Below, piece after piece: positions 47,341-57,480 of a stretch of 64,000 nt of DNA; the first letter of the stretch is position 1, and each line of letters opens with the position of its first letter. Made by a program: the position numbers and the translations under genes. The stretch covers positions 124,001-188,000 of the forward strand of contig NZ_RCZK01000002.1 in assembly GCF_006438955.1 (NCBI RefSeq), given 5' to 3'. Source of the DNA: Sphingomonas oligophenolica. GTDB taxonomy: Bacteria > Pseudomonadota > Alphaproteobacteria > Sphingomonadales > Sphingomonadaceae. The notes below the pieces were generated by a model. It was not told the origin of the DNA and searched no databases. It saw nothing but the letters and a program-made list of their open reading frames with translations.

Positions 47341-49506
47341 CTACTGGCGGCGTCGCAGCGACAATTTGGGCACCGTGTCGTTCGCGCGCATCGCCGCCCC
47401 ACGTCCGGACAGCGAGGGGTTGTTCATGAAATAGCGATGGAGATTGAACGGACGGTCCCCCGGCTGCTCGCGGACGTAGCTGCCGTCGGGCTCGCACTCC
47501 CAACTCTGTTCGTTGTCGAGCAAATTGGCGACCATGACCTGGTCGAGGATCTGGTCGTGGACGGTCGGATTCTCGATCGGGAGCATATATTCGACGCGGC
47601 GATCGAAATTGCGCTGCATCCAGTCCGCCGACGAGATGAACACGATCGCGCCGTCATTGGGCAGCGCCTTACCATTGCCGAAACAGAAGATCCGGCTGTG
47701 TTCGAGGAAACGCCCGATCACCGATTTGACGCGGATGTTTTCGGACAGGCCCGGGACACCGGGGCGCAGGCAGCAAATGCCGCGGATGATCAGCTCGATC
47801 TCGACCCCCGCCTGGCTCGCCTCGTACAGCTTTTCGATGATCGTTGGGTCGACCAGCGAATTCATCTTCGCCCATACCGACCCCGGCTTGCCTGCCTTCA
47901 CGTTCGCGATCTCGGTATCGATCCGCGTCATCAATTCCTTGCGCAGGTCGCGCGGCGACAGCGCGATCTTGGCGATGTCGCTCGGCTCGACATAGCCGGT
48001 AACGTAATTGAACATCTGCGCCGCGTCGCGCCCCAGCCGCGGATCGGCGGTGAAGAAGCTGAGATCGGTATAGATCCGCGCGGTGACGGGGTGATAATTG
48101 CCGGTGCCGAAGTGGCAATAGGTGCGGAACTGCCCGCTTTCGCGGCGGACCACCATGCTGACCTTGGCGTGGGTCTTCCATTCCAAGAAGCCATAGACGA
48201 CCTGAACGCCAGCGCGTTCGAGCGAGGTCGCCCAGTAGATATTCTGTTCCTCGTCGAACCGCGCGCGCAGTTCGACCACCGCGGTCACCGATTTGCCCGC
48301 CTCCGCCGCGGCGATCAGCGCGTTGATGACCGCGGGCTGCTTGCCCGCGCGATACAGCGTCTGCTTGATCGCGATGACGTCGGGATCGGCGGCGGCCTGT
48401 TTGAGGAATTCGAGGACGACGTCGAACGTTTCGTACGGGTGGTGGACGACGATGTCCTTGGCCTTGATCGCCGCGAAACAATCGCCACCGAATTCGCGGA
48501 TGCGTTCGGGGAAGCGCGGGACATAGGGCGGGAATTTGAGGTCGGGGCGATCCTCGTCGATCACTGCATCGAGGTCACAGATGCCGAGCAGATTGCCGCT
48601 TTCGGTGATGATCGAATTGGCGCCGCCCAATTCGTCCTTGAGGATCGCCGACAGCGTGTCCGCGATGCCGCTTTCCAGCTCCAACCGGATCACTCTGCCG
48701 CGCCTGCGCCGCTTGATCGCGTTGGCGAAATAGCGGACCAGATCTTCCGCCTCCTCGTCGATCTCGATATCGCTGTCGCGCAGCACGCGGAAGGCGGCGG
48801 CAGCGATGATGTCGTAGCCCGGAAAGAGCAGCGGCGCGAACCGCTTCAGCATCGCCTCGATCGAGATGTAGCGGATCGGTTCGCCGGGGATGCGCACGAA
48901 CCGCGGGCTTGATCCCGGGACCATCACGAGTTCGCGGACCGCTTCCTTGTCCGATTGGCGGACGAGGTCGAACATCACCGCCAGCCCCTTGTTGGGGATG
49001 AACGGAAAGGGATGCGACGGGTCGAGCGCCTGGGGCGTCAGGATCGGGAAAATCTGTTCGCGGAAATGGGTTTCGAGCCACGCGGCGATGTCGTCGTCGA
49101 CCTCGTCGCGACGCAGGACATGAAGCCCCGCTTCGTCGAGCTGCTCGCGCAGGTCGCCCCAGACCGCCTGCTGGCTACTCATCAGCGCGTCAGCTTCCTC
49201 GACAATCCGGATGAGCTGTTGCCCGGCGGTCAGCCCGTCGGCGGAACGGCGATCGACGTCCTTGAGTTGCTGCCCCTTGAGCCCCGCGACTCGAACCATG
49301 AAGAATTCGTCGAGGTTGGACCCCGAGATCGACAGGAACCGCAACCGTTCGAGCAGGGGATGCGCCGAATTGCACGCCTCCTCGAGCACGCGACGGTTGA
49401 ACGCGAGCCACGACAGTTCGCGGTTGAAATAGCGGTCGTTGACCTCCGGGACGAAGGCATCGTCGTCGGCATCGGCCAGGCGGGTGAGATGGGCGGGTCG
49501 GGTCAT
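47341..49506 (-). CDS. ppk1: Polyphosphate kinase 1
   Basis: 721 aa. Makes polyphosphate from ATP. The N-terminal part YFNRELSWLAFNRRVLEEA is the Ppk1 signature. The catalytic region has YCHFGTGNYHPVTARIYTD, with the phosphorylated His context, and the C-terminal SADWMQRNFDRRVEYMLPI motif. First gene after hda (4-nt overlap); followed by ppx. Confidence 0.96.
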   Translation of the reverse strand: MTRPAHLTRLADADDDAFVPEVNDRYFNRELSWLAFNRRVLEEACNSAHPLLERLRFLSISGSNLDEFFMVRVAGLKGQQLKDVDRRSADGLTAGQQLIRIVEEADALMSSQQAVWGDLREQLDEAGLHVLRRDEVDDDIAAWLETHFREQIFPILTPQALDPSHPFPFIPNKGLAVMFDLVRQSDKEAVRELVMVPGSSPRFVRIPGEPIRYISIEAMLKRFAPLLFPGYDIIAAAAFRVLRDSDIEIDEEAEDLVRYFANAIKRRRRGRVIRLELESGIADTLSAILKDELGGANSIITESGNLLGICDLDAVIDEDRPDLKFPPYVPRFPERIREFGGDCFAAIKAKDIVVHHPYETFDVVLEFLKQAAADPDVIAIKQTLYRAGKQPAVINALIAAAEAGKSVTAVVELRARFDEEQNIYWATSLERAGVQVVYGFLEWKTHAKVSMVVRRESGQFRTYCHFGTGNYHPVTARIYTDLSFFTADPRLGRDAAQMFNYVTGYVEPSDIAKIALSPRDLRKELMTRIDTEIANVKAGKPGSVWAKMNSLVDPTIIEKLYEASQAGVEIELIIRGICCLRPGVPGLSENIRVKSVIGRFLEHSRIFCFGNGKALPNDGAIVFISSADWMQRNFDRRVEYMLPIENPTVHDQILDQVMVANLLDNEQSWECEPDGSYVREQPGDRPFNLHRYFMNNPSLSGRGAAMRANDTVPKLSLRRRQ

Positions 49507-50138
49507 GATGCGGGTTTATCGAACAACGATGGCGAAGCCGTGACGATCCCCGCGGCGGCCAACACCGTTCGCGCCAGCGGGATCGTCAGCCGCTTGCGGC
49601 GTTCGAGCGCCTCCTGGTCGAGCGCGTCCACGACCCGCTGGACCGTGATGTGGCTGCGCTCGATCCGGGTCGCGAGCCAGTCAATCAGATCGGGGCGCGC
49701 ATCGAGCCCCCGGCGATGGAATAGCTCGACGAACAGCAGCCGCATCAGCGCGTCATCGGGCGCCCCGATTGCCGCGTGCGTACTCGCCGCGAGCCGCGAG
49801 CGGAGATCGGGCAGCTTGACCGGCCAGGCGGGCGGGAGCGAATCCGCAACGATCACCAGCGGCCGTCGGCTTTCCTGTGCGGCGTTCCAGGCGTGAAAAA
49901 TCTGTGCCTCGGGCATCCGTTCGGCATCGTCAACGATAATGCCCCCGCTCTTGGCCGCGAAAATGCGGGCGAGCAGGCTGCGGCCCGATTTGCGCGGGCC
50001 GGTCAGCACCGCCGACAGCACCGGCCAGGCCCCCCAATGTTCGAGCAGATGGGCCGCGCGCGCGTTCGACGGGGTGACGATGAAAGCGTCATCGCGAGGG
50101 GCAGCCGGCCAACCGAGCGGCAGCGCCATCTGGCTCAT
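49503..50138 (-). CDS. hdaA: Hda-like DnaA regulatory ATPase
   Basis: 211 aa, DnaA-domain-III-like protein without the DNA-binding domain IV. The Walker-A-like TGPRKSGRSLLAR has Arg where Lys is usual; Walker B is IIVDDAER. The C-terminal lid LIDWLATRIERSHITVQRVVDALD is typical. In alphaproteobacteria HdaA stimulates DnaA-ATP hydrolysis with the clamp; a clamp-binding motif near the N-terminus (QMALPL) is visible. It overlaps ppk1 and the upstream gene. Confidence 0.9.
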   Translation of the reverse strand: MSQMALPLGWPAAPRDDAFIVTPSNARAAHLLEHWGAWPVLSAVLTGPRKSGRSLLARIFAAKSGGIIVDDAERMPEAQIFHAWNAAQESRRPLVIVADSLPPAWPVKLPDLRSRLAASTHAAIGAPDDALMRLLFVELFHRRGLDARPDLIDWLATRIERSHITVQRVVDALDQEALERRKRLTIPLARTVLAAAGIVTASPSLFDKPAS

Positions 50139-51382
50139 CCGCTGGGCTCGGCATCGGCGGGTAGGTTGGGCGGCAACAACTGCGGCGCGCGGCGAATCCG
50201 GATCGACGTACCCGATCCGGTGACCTGGAACCCGCGTACCTGCAGCGCGGCGCGCAGCGCATCGGGATCGCCGTCATACACCACGCGCATCAGCGATTCG
50301 CCGCCAAGCGCCAGGCTGCTGGTCGATGCCGACCGGACCCCCGGGATCGACCGCAGCAGCGATTCGGAATTCGCGACCGAGGTCGGGCTCGGCGATTCAT
50401 ATTGCAGCGTGACCTGGATCCCCGGGGTCGTTGCTGCGGTGTCGCCGACGATGTCCGCCAGCGTGGCGTCGGCGGTCGCGGCGGGCGCATCGACGATATC
50501 GGGCGGCGGCGCTGGCGGTGGGCTCAGCGTCGGATCATAGCCGAGCGCGCCTTCGGACAGTGCCTTCTGGTACAGGTCGTCGAGCCGCTTGACCCCCACA
50601 TCGAGCAACGCGGGCAGCCCCGCGGCACTGCCGACGCGCAGCGCAAAACTGCCGACCAACTGGTTGTCCGGGCCGTGGCGCGCCTGGAACTGACCAACGA
50701 TTGGGCCGCCCGGATAGGATCGATACAGTCTCACGACCGGGATCAGGATGTCCTGCGCGCCATATTGATCGATGATCGTCCGCCACCAGCCGCGCCCGGG
50801 CCTCGCGATCTGACCCGCATTGAGCAGCAGCGAATCGGCACCGTTCCCGGCGGGGCGGACGTAATCGATCCGGCTGTTGCCGGTGCGGTAGCGCGCCCAC
50901 GCCTCCTGCCAGGGATTGCGGCGTTCGAACACCGTCTCGATCCCGCCCGAAACCTGCAGCGGAACCAGCAGCATCGGTCGCGACCGATCGGCGTAGGCGG
51001 AAATCCCGAGCAGCGATCCGGCACGGTTGCGATCGAACAGCACCCCGAGCCGCGCGATGTAGCGGGTCGGCCCGATCTGTTCGTTATCGATCACGATCCC
51101 CGACACGATCTGGTCAAGCGTCCCGTCCGACACCATCGCCCCGCCGCCGCCCAACCGCTTCGACAGCTGGACCCACGCTTTGCGCTGCGCGATCCGCCAG
51201 CCGCCATTGCGCGCCTGTTCGGCGGTCTTGGCCTCGACGTCGACATCGATTCCGGAGACTTCGTAGCTGCCCGAACTGTCGATCGGCGCGACCCCGCGGC
51301 CACCCTCGAACTGCGCGACCGCGCTCGCCGCGAGGAGCAACGACAGGATCGCCAGCGGCGTAACAAGGGGGCGTAGGCGCAT
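50135..51382 (-). CDS. Secreted/periplasmic DUF2066-like protein
   Basis: 415 aa. Signal peptide [20 protein letters not shown]..., cut near [33 protein letters not shown] resembles the DUF2066 pattern. A Pro-rich linker near residue 300 is followed by a heavy-metal-associated-like beta-alpha fold ([22 protein letters not shown]). It overlaps hda by 4 nt and is divergent from purM, the usual order in sphingomonads. Function unknown. Confidence 0.75.
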   Translation of the reverse strand: MRLRPLVTPLAILSLLLAASAVAQFEGGRGVAPIDSSGSYEVSGIDVDVEAKTAEQARNGGWRIAQRKAWVQLSKRLGGGGAMVSDGTLDQIVSGIVIDNEQIGPTRYIARLGVLFDRNRAGSLLGISAYADRSRPMLLVPLQVSGGIETVFERRNPWQEAWARYRTGNSRIDYVRPAGNGADSLLLNAGQIARPGRGWWRTIIDQYGAQDILIPVVRLYRSYPGGPIVGQFQARHGPDNQLVGSFALRVGSAAGLPALLDVGVKRLDDLYQKALSEGALGYDPTLSPPPAPPPDIVDAPAATADATLADIVGDTAATTPGIQVTLQYESPSPTSVANSESLLRSIPGVRSASTSSLALGGESLMRVVYDGDPDALRAALQVRGFQVTGSGTSIRIRRAPQLLPPNLPADAEPSG

Positions 51383-51445
51383 CGGGCGTCCTTTTGGCGA
51401 AGCAAGCGTGGAAATCCAAGCGCGATGTGGCTAGCAGCGCATGAT

Positions 51446-52549
51446 ATGACCGACGACCAGCCCGACGCACCCTACACCTATGCCGATGCCGGCGTCTCGA
51501 TCGCCGCGGGCAACGCGCTGGTCCGCGCGATCGGGCCGCTCGCCAAATCGACCCGCCGCGCGGGCGCATCAGCCGACCTCGGTGGCTTCGGCGGGGTGTT
51601 CGACCTGAAGGCGGCGGGGTTCGTCGACCCCTTGTTGGTCGCGGCGAACGACGGGGTCGGCACGAAGCTGAAACTCGCGATCGAATGGGACCGGCACGAG
51701 GGCGTCGGCGTCGACCTGGTCGCGATGTGTGCGAACGACCTGATCGTCCAGGGTGCCGAACCGCTGTTCTTCCTCGATTACTACGCCACCGCCAAGCTCG
51801 ACCCCGCGATCGCGGAGCAGGTCATCGCGTCGATCGCGGAAGGCTGCCGCCAGGCAGGCTGCGCGCTGATCGGGGGCGAGACCGCCGAGATGCCCGGGAT
51901 GTACGCGGCGGGCGATTACGACCTGGCGGGGTTCTGCGTCGGCGCGGTCGAGCGCGCCGCGTTGCTGACCGGCCGCGACATCGCACCGGACGACGTGCTG
52001 CTCGGGCTGGCGTCGTCGGGGGTGCATTCGAACGGATTCTCGCTGGTCCGGCGACTGGCGGCGGACAAGCGCTGGAAGCTCGATCGCCCCGCGCTGTTCG
52101 ACCAGGACCGGTTGCTGATCGATATCCTGATGGCCCCGACGCGGATCTACGTCGCGAGCCTGTTGCCGCTGGTGCGCGAAGGTCGGATCAAGGGACTGGC
52201 GCACATCACCGGGGGGGGCTTGCTCGAAAATATTCCGCGCGTGCTGCCCGACGGCATGCACGCGGTGGTCGACGCCGATCGTTGGCCACAGCCCGCGCTG
52301 ATGGCGTTCCTCCAGGCACAGGGAGGGATCGAGCCCGAAGAGATGGCGCGGACCTTCAACTGCGGGATCGGGATGGTTGTCGCGGTTGCGCCGGACGCGG
52401 TTGACGGCGTCACCGCGGCGCTCACGGCGGCGGGCGAGGCGGTGTTCCGGATCGGCGCGGTCGAGGCCGGGGAGCGAGGTTGTACGGTGCGCGGGTCGAA
52501 CGAAACCTGGAGCGCGCGCAGGGACTGGACCGCAACGCATGTTCAATAG
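51446..52549 (+). CDS. purM: Phosphoribosylformylglycinamidine cyclo-ligase
   Basis: 367 aa from ATG 51446 (family members begin near [10 protein letters not shown]; the in-frame 51425 start is less likely). Makes AIR from FGAM in purine synthesis. ATP-grasp-like PurM features are visible: [46 protein letters not shown], and [14 protein letters not shown]. Followed by purN after a palindromic repeat. Confidence 0.96.
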   Translation: MTDDQPDAPYTYADAGVSIAAGNALVRAIGPLAKSTRRAGASADLGGFGGVFDLKAAGFVDPLLVAANDGVGTKLKLAIEWDRHEGVGVDLVAMCANDLIVQGAEPLFFLDYYATAKLDPAIAEQVIASIAEGCRQAGCALIGGETAEMPGMYAAGDYDLAGFCVGAVERAALLTGRDIAPDDVLLGLASSGVHSNGFSLVRRLAADKRWKLDRPALFDQDRLLIDILMAPTRIYVASLLPLVREGRIKGLAHITGGGLLENIPRVLPDGMHAVVDADRWPQPALMAFLQAQGGIEPEEMARTFNCGIGMVVAVAPDAVDGVTAALTAAGEAVFRIGAVEAGERGCTVRGSNETWSARRDWTATHVQ

Positions 52550-52554
52550 CGCTC

Positions 52555-52650
52555 CGTCACCCCGGACTTGGTCCGGGGTCCATGGCGCCGCACACCAACC
52601 GTCCGCGGCTCCTGCGGCACGATGGGCCCCGGACCAAGTCCGGGGTGACG
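52555..52650. repeat. Palindromic intergenic repeat (24-bp perfect arms)
   Basis: CGTCACCCCGGACTTGGTCC with GGGG after it pairs exactly with its complement ending GGGGTGACG at 52650. It lies 5 nt after the purM stop and before purN; it may stabilise or attenuate the message. Same class as 44497-44580. Confidence 0.85.
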
Positions 52651-52669
52651 AAAGGAAGAGGCGGCGGCT

Positions 52670-53215
52670 TTGACTCGCGTCGGCATCCTCATCTCGGGTC
52701 GCGGCTCGAACATGATGGCATTGGTCGAGAGCGGGCTCGACGTTGCGCTGGTCGCGTCGGATAGGCCCGACGCGCCGGGGGTCAGTTGGGCGCGCGATCG
52801 TGGCATTTCAACCTTCGCGCTCAGCCCCAAGGGGATCGGCAAGGTTACGTATGAAACCGCCATTGATGAGGCACTCCGCAATGCGGGCGTCGAGATAATC
52901 GCGCTCGCGGGATACATGCGGCTGCTCTCAGACGCATTCGTGGCGCGATGGCGCGGAAAGATCGTCAACATCCACCCGTCGCTGCTGCCGCAGTACAAGG
53001 GGCTCGACACCCACGCGCGCGCGATCGCGGCGGGCGACGCGCAGGCGGGGTGTTCGGTGCATGTCGTCACCGAGGAACTCGACGGCGGCGCAGTACTTGG
53101 CCAGACCGAAGTACCAATCGTCCCCGGCGACACGCCCGAAACGCTGGCGTCGCGCGTGCTCGTCGCCGAACATGCGCTCTACCCGCGCATCCTGAAGGAG
53201 TTTCTCAGCCGATGA
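52670..53215 (+). CDS. purN: Phosphoribosylglycinamide formyltransferase
   Basis: 181 aa, on the short side for PurN. Transfers a formyl group from 10-formyl-THF to GAR. Start TTG 52670 with AAGGAAGAGG upstream. The N-terminal VGILISGRGSN (phosphate site), ALAGYMRLLS and NIHPSLLPQYKGLDTH (catalytic Asn-His) and EELDGGAVLGQ (Asp) are present. Confidence 0.94.
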   Translation: MTRVGILISGRGSNMMALVESGLDVALVASDRPDAPGVSWARDRGISTFALSPKGIGKVTYETAIDEALRNAGVEIIALAGYMRLLSDAFVARWRGKIVNIHPSLLPQYKGLDTHARAIAAGDAQAGCSVHVVTEELDGGAVLGQTEVPIVPGDTPETLASRVLVAEHALYPRILKEFLSR

Positions 53216-53589
53216 GCCCCGATCCCGACACCGTCCTTGCCAAGGTTCGCGCGCTGGCGCTGGCGATGCCCGATTCCGACGAACGACTGTCGCACGGCTC
53301 ACCCGGCTTCTTCATCACCAAGGGCAAGTTCTTCGCCTATTTCTGGCACAATCATCATGACGACGGCGAGACGATCGTGATCGTCAAGACGACCGGTTCC
53401 GACGAACAGGCGATGCTGATCGAGATGGACCCCGATTGCTATTACAGCCCGCCCTATATGGGGCCATCGGGTTGGGTGGCGATGCGGCTCGACCGCGACG
53501 ACGTGGATTGGGACCGGGTCGGCGATCGGATCGCGATCAGCTGGGAACTCGTTGCGCCACGCCGCCTGCTCGAGGCGGGCGGACGATGA
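53212..53589 (+). CDS. MmcQ/YjbR family DNA-binding protein
   Basis: 125 aa from ATG 53212, overlapping the purN stop. The family signature PDSDERLSHGSPGFFITKGKFFAYF and the C-terminal YMGPSGWVAMRLDRDDVDW are present. The fold is a CyaY-like DNA-binding domain of unknown physiological role. It overlaps the next gene (ATGA). Confidence 0.88.
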   Translation: MSPDPDTVLAKVRALALAMPDSDERLSHGSPGFFITKGKFFAYFWHNHHDDGETIVIVKTTGSDEQAMLIEMDPDCYYSPPYMGPSGWVAMRLDRDDVDWDRVGDRIAISWELVAPRRLLEAGGR

Positions 53590-54212
53590 ACGGCGACGTC
53601 GATATTCCCGACCCGCCGACCGAGGAGAAGGCCGATCGCGCGCGGTCGCGGCGGCGCTGGCTGACGCTGGCGGAGATCGTCGCGGTGACCGGCGTCGGGA
53701 TCGCGGGGCTCAACCTCTATTCGAACTGGGCCGAACGCCGCGATTCCGCCGCCGAGCGATCGGTCGAGCAATCGAGCGCCGCGCAGGAGAAGGCACGGGT
53801 CGAACTGGTCGGCACGGTGAAGCACGACGGCAAGGAATTGCTGTTGAACGACGCGCACCACGATCTGTCCGAGGCGACGATCGCGTTTCCCCAGGCGCTG
53901 GGAATCGCGATCCAGCATCCCGCGGGCGAACCCGCGATCGAGGCGCGCTGGTTCGACCAGCCGCTGCTCAAGCTGACCGATAGCGGCGCGGACGACAAGA
54001 CAGGGCGGCTGCCGGTGCTGGTCACGGTACGGTATTTCGTCGGCGACGACGCGCGCACCACCAGCGCGATCTACGACGTGGTGTGGCGGACCAAAGGCCA
54101 TCTGTTCGGCGGTCGCTCGCTCGGCATCGAGGGAATGAAGCTGCGCCGGCGCGGCGGATCGCAGGCGGCGCTCGATGCGGCGTGGGCGCGGCTCAAGCCT
54201 GAAGCGCGATAG
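53586..54212 (+). CDS. Hypothetical membrane-anchored protein, 208 aa
   Basis: ATG 53586. A basic, Pro-rich N-terminus precedes one TM helix (LTLAEIVAVTGVGIAGLNLYS, about 26-46), then a charged helical linker and a globular beta-rich domain (LPVLVTVRYFVGDDARTTSAIYDVVW). Not recognised. Third member of a purN-mmcQ-type overlapping unit. Confidence 0.72.
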   Translation: MNGDVDIPDPPTEEKADRARSRRRWLTLAEIVAVTGVGIAGLNLYSNWAERRDSAAERSVEQSSAAQEKARVELVGTVKHDGKELLLNDAHHDLSEATIAFPQALGIAIQHPAGEPAIEARWFDQPLLKLTDSGADDKTGRLPVLVTVRYFVGDDARTTSAIYDVVWRTKGHLFGGRSLGIEGMKLRRRGGSQAALDAAWARLKPEAR

Positions 54213-54223
54213 GGTCTTTAGCC

Positions 54224-54290
54224 CCGTTCGTGCTGAGCTTGTCGAAGCACAGTGAGACCCAACGCTCTTCGACAAGCTCAGCGCGAACGG
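54224..54290. repeat. Palindromic repeat, GCTTGTCGAAGC type
   Basis: CCGTTCGTGCTGAGCTTGTC... and its complement ...GACAAGCTCAGCGCGAACGG flank a short loop. It lies between convergent genes, so it could also terminate transcription. A different class from the CCCGGAC repeats. Confidence 0.75.
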
Positions 54291-54342
54291 TTCGGGATTT
54301 GGTGAATCTGATGTCGTCACGCTCCAGCGACGAACGACGCCC

Positions 54343-54861
54343 TCACGCCGCCCTCGCGTAGATGCGGTCGTCGTGGAGCGTCTTGCCGACCAGGAACTGC
54401 CGCGTACCGACAATGGCAAAGCCCTGCTTCTCATAGAAACGATGCGCGCGCGCATTGCCGCCATAGACGCCGAGCAGCACACGGGTTCGCCCCAGCGCAC
54501 GCGCATCGTCGAGGGCCGCGTGCATCAACGCTGCACCCAGGCCAGTGCCTTGGGTGCGGCTCAGCGTATAGATGCGCTTTAGCTCGATATCGCGCGCGCT
54601 CGTTGCGATCGGTAGGTCGGGCGCGGTCAGCACCGCATAGCCGACCGGTGCGCAGCCGACGGCGTGTTCGGCAATACGCACCGCGCTCTGCGGGTCGGCG
54701 AGCCACGTCGCGAACACGGCGGGGCTGCTGTGCGCCGCGCAATGCGCGACGATATCGGCACCGTCGAGCAGGCCCGCGAAGGTTTCGAGGAAGCTCGCCC
54801 CCGCGATCAGCGACAGCGCAGCGGCGTCCGCCGGGGACGCGCGCCGCACCTGCCACGTCAT
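54343..54861 (-). CDS. GNAT-family N-acetyltransferase
   Basis: 172 aa from ATG 54861 (an in-frame TTG upstream would overlap ndk and is not preferred). GNAT core: YTLSRTQGTGLGAALMHAAL carries the acetyl-CoA loop (QGTGLG), then VLLGVYGGNARAHRFYEKQGF. Substrate unknown. It follows ndk by 4 nt on the same strand. Confidence 0.88.
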   Translation of the reverse strand: MTWQVRRASPADAAALSLIAGASFLETFAGLLDGADIVAHCAAHSSPAVFATWLADPQSAVRIAEHAVGCAPVGYAVLTAPDLPIATSARDIELKRIYTLSRTQGTGLGAALMHAALDDARALGRTRVLLGVYGGNARAHRFYEKQGFAIVGTRQFLVGKTLHDDRIYARAA

Positions 54862-54865
54862 CGGA

Positions 54866-55288
<423 letters not shown>

Positions 55289-55362
55289 GATGGTCACGGG
55301 CTCCCTGCATGAAACGGATGAATAAGTGGCGCGCACCTAGGCGCGGGGGCATCGCAATGCAA

Positions 55363-55803
55363 CTACGCCGCCTGTTCCCAGCGTCCCATGTCGTTCTGCT
55401 TCCAATAGCGCCGTTCGACCTCGGCGTGGTCGGCCAGGCCCTTCCACGCCAGTCGTGCCTCGCGGATGCGCTCATCGTCGAAGAAGTGGAAGGCGCGGTC
55501 GAAGCCGAGCGCGGCGTCGCGCCACTCGCCATCGACGATCACGACGAAGCGCGCGCCGTTGGCGGCGGCGGCGTCGGGCGCAAGCAGAACCGGTTGCGCG
55601 GCATCGTCCCCCGTCCCGCATTCGGCGTGCGGCAGAAAGCTGTCGGGCGCGTAGGTCCAGAGCAGCCGATCGAGCTCGGCGCGCTGATCGTCATTGCCAG
55701 TGACGATCAACAGGCGACCACCCTCCGCCACCACACGCGCCGCGATCCGCGGCAGCGCGCGGGCGAGCGGGGTGGCGGTCAGGTGGTAGAAATCGACCTG
55801 CAT
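55363..55803 (-). CDS. holC: DNA polymerase III chi subunit
   Basis: 146 aa from ATG 55803. Links the clamp loader to SSB. The start MQVDFYHLTATPLARALPRI and the middle RLLIVTGNDDQRAELDRLLWTY fit HolC, as does the end ERRYWKQNDMGRWEQ. Length equals E. coli chi (147). It follows pepA on the same strand, the common alphaproteobacterial order. Confidence 0.92.
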   Translation of the reverse strand: MQVDFYHLTATPLARALPRIAARVVAEGGRLLIVTGNDDQRAELDRLLWTYAPDSFLPHAECGTGDDAAQPVLLAPDAAAANGARFVVIVDGEWRDAALGFDRAFHFFDDERIREARLAWKGLADHAEVERRYWKQNDMGRWEQAA

Positions 55804-55816
55804 GGTCACTCCAGTT

Positions 55817-55836
55817 CCTCCCCCGCGAGGGGGAGG
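55817..55836. repeat. CCTCCCCC-GCGA-GGGGGAGG hairpin
   Basis: Perfect 8-bp stem with a GCGA tetraloop between pepA and holC. A frequent sphingomonad intergenic hairpin. It may separate expression of the two genes. Confidence 0.7.
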
Positions 55837-55841
55837 TCCGA

Positions 55842-57320
55842 TCACTTCTCGAAATTGTCCGCGATGAAGCGATCGAGCAGGCGGACGCCATAACCGGTCG
55901 CGCCCTTGTCGTGGGTGGCGGTGGCCTTGTCCGACCAGACCATCGCCGCGATGTCGAGATGCGCCCATTTTACGCCGTCTTCGACGAAGCGCTGGATGAA
56001 CTGCGCGGCGGTGATCGATCCCGCGCCGCGCGGCCCTACGTTCTTCATGTCCGCGATCGGCGAATCGATCAGCTTGTTGTACGCGTCCGAAAGCGGGAAG
56101 CGCCACAGGGTGTCGCCAGTTGCGAGCCCCGCCGCGAGCAACTGATCGGCCAGCGCATCGTCGTTCGCGAACAGCCCACCATTTTCATGCCCCAGCGCCA
56201 CGATCATCGCGCCGGTCAGCGTCGCGAGATCGACGATCGTCTTGGGCCGGTGGGTCTTCTGAACCCAGGCGACTGCGTCGCACAGGACCAGCCGACCCTC
56301 GGCATCGGTGTTGAGCACCTCGATGGTCTGCCCCGACATCGATGTGAGCACGTCACCCGGACGGATGGCGTTGCCGTCGGGCATGTTCTCGACGAGGCCC
56401 ATCACGCCGATGACATTGGCCTTCGCGTTGCGCGTCGCGATCGCCTTCATCGCGCCCGCGACCGCGCCCGCGCCGCCCATGTCCCACTTCATGTCTTCCA
56501 TGCCCGCGGCGCCCTTAATCGAGATGCCGCCGGTGTCGAAAGTGACGCCCTTGCCGACCAGCGCGAGCGCGGGGTCGCCCTCGCCCGCGCCGTTCCATTT
56601 GAGCGCGAGCAGCCGCGCCTCTTTCGCCGATCCCATGCTGACGCCGAGAAGCGCCCCCATGCCAAGCTCGCCCATCTGCGCTTCGTCGAGCACTGTGATC
56701 TCGAGCCCCAATCCTTCGACCGATTTGCTGACCCACTCAACGAAACTCTCGGGATAGAGAATGTTCGCGGGGGCCGACACCAGTGTGCGGGTTAGGTCCA
56801 TTCCTTGCGTCGCCGCGTCCTGCCGTGCCCAGGCGGCATCGGTGTCGGCGGGCGCGCGCGCGATCGTGATCGTGGCCAGCGTCGGCTTCTGCTTGTCAGC
56901 CAATTTGGTCCGGAACCGGTCGTACCGCCACCCGCGCTGCGCCGCCGCGCCCGCGAAGCGCGCCGCCGCCGTCGGGGTGGGCGCATCGCCGATCGCGCCG
57001 AGATCGACGACCACCTCGGTCGCGCCAGAGGTCAGCAGCTTCGCGGTCAGCGCGCCGCCCGCCTTTTCCCAATCCGCATCCGACGCCGCGCCGATGCCGA
57101 CCAGGATCACGCGCGCGGTCTTGCCGTCGCGCGGGACGAACAGATCGAGCGTCGATCCCGCCTCGCCCTCAAACCGCGCTGCACCCGCCGCGACGGTCGC
57201 CAGCGCCGCTGCATCGCCCTCCAGCCCCGGCCAGCGCGCGCCGTTTCCCGGCCCCTGCCCGACGGGCAAGGCGAGAATCGCGGGAGCGGCAGGAACGGTG
57301 GCGACGAAGTCGATCTTCAT
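55842..57320 (-). CDS. pepA: Leucyl aminopeptidase (M17)
   Basis: 492 aa. Di-metal aminopeptidase. The M17 signature NTDAEGRLVLCDA is present, with metal-binding GKGVTFDTGGISIK and MKWDMGGAGAV upstream. Some PepA proteins also bind DNA. Divergent from lptD, 160 nt away. Confidence 0.96.
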   Translation of the reverse strand: MKIDFVATVPAAPAILALPVGQGPGNGARWPGLEGDAAALATVAAGAARFEGEAGSTLDLFVPRDGKTARVILVGIGAASDADWEKAGGALTAKLLTSGATEVVVDLGAIGDAPTPTAAARFAGAAAQRGWRYDRFRTKLADKQKPTLATITIARAPADTDAAWARQDAATQGMDLTRTLVSAPANILYPESFVEWVSKSVEGLGLEITVLDEAQMGELGMGALLGVSMGSAKEARLLALKWNGAGEGDPALALVGKGVTFDTGGISIKGAAGMEDMKWDMGGAGAVAGAMKAIATRNAKANVIGVMGLVENMPDGNAIRPGDVLTSMSGQTIEVLNTDAEGRLVLCDAVAWVQKTHRPKTIVDLATLTGAMIVALGHENGGLFANDDALADQLLAAGLATGDTLWRFPLSDAYNKLIDSPIADMKNVGPRGAGSITAAQFIQRFVEDGVKWAHLDIAAMVWSDKATATHDKGATGYGVRLLDRFIADNFEK

Positions 57321-57480
57321 GGAGCGGTTACCTCAAGGATGGGTCTATATGGTGATGACGCAGTCGCTCTAGGCCACCTCGCGACGAGGCGCAAAGCCAG
57401 GCGATTGCGGCGACGCGTGCACAATGCGATAGGCGGGCCACCGGGTCGTTCGGGACGACGCCGGGGGCCAGCCGAGGTGA

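Noticed and set aside
46993..48912. 639-codon plus-strand frame opposite ppx and ppk1
   Set aside because: Antisense to two highly conserved genes; repetitive acidic/basic composition; no start signal.
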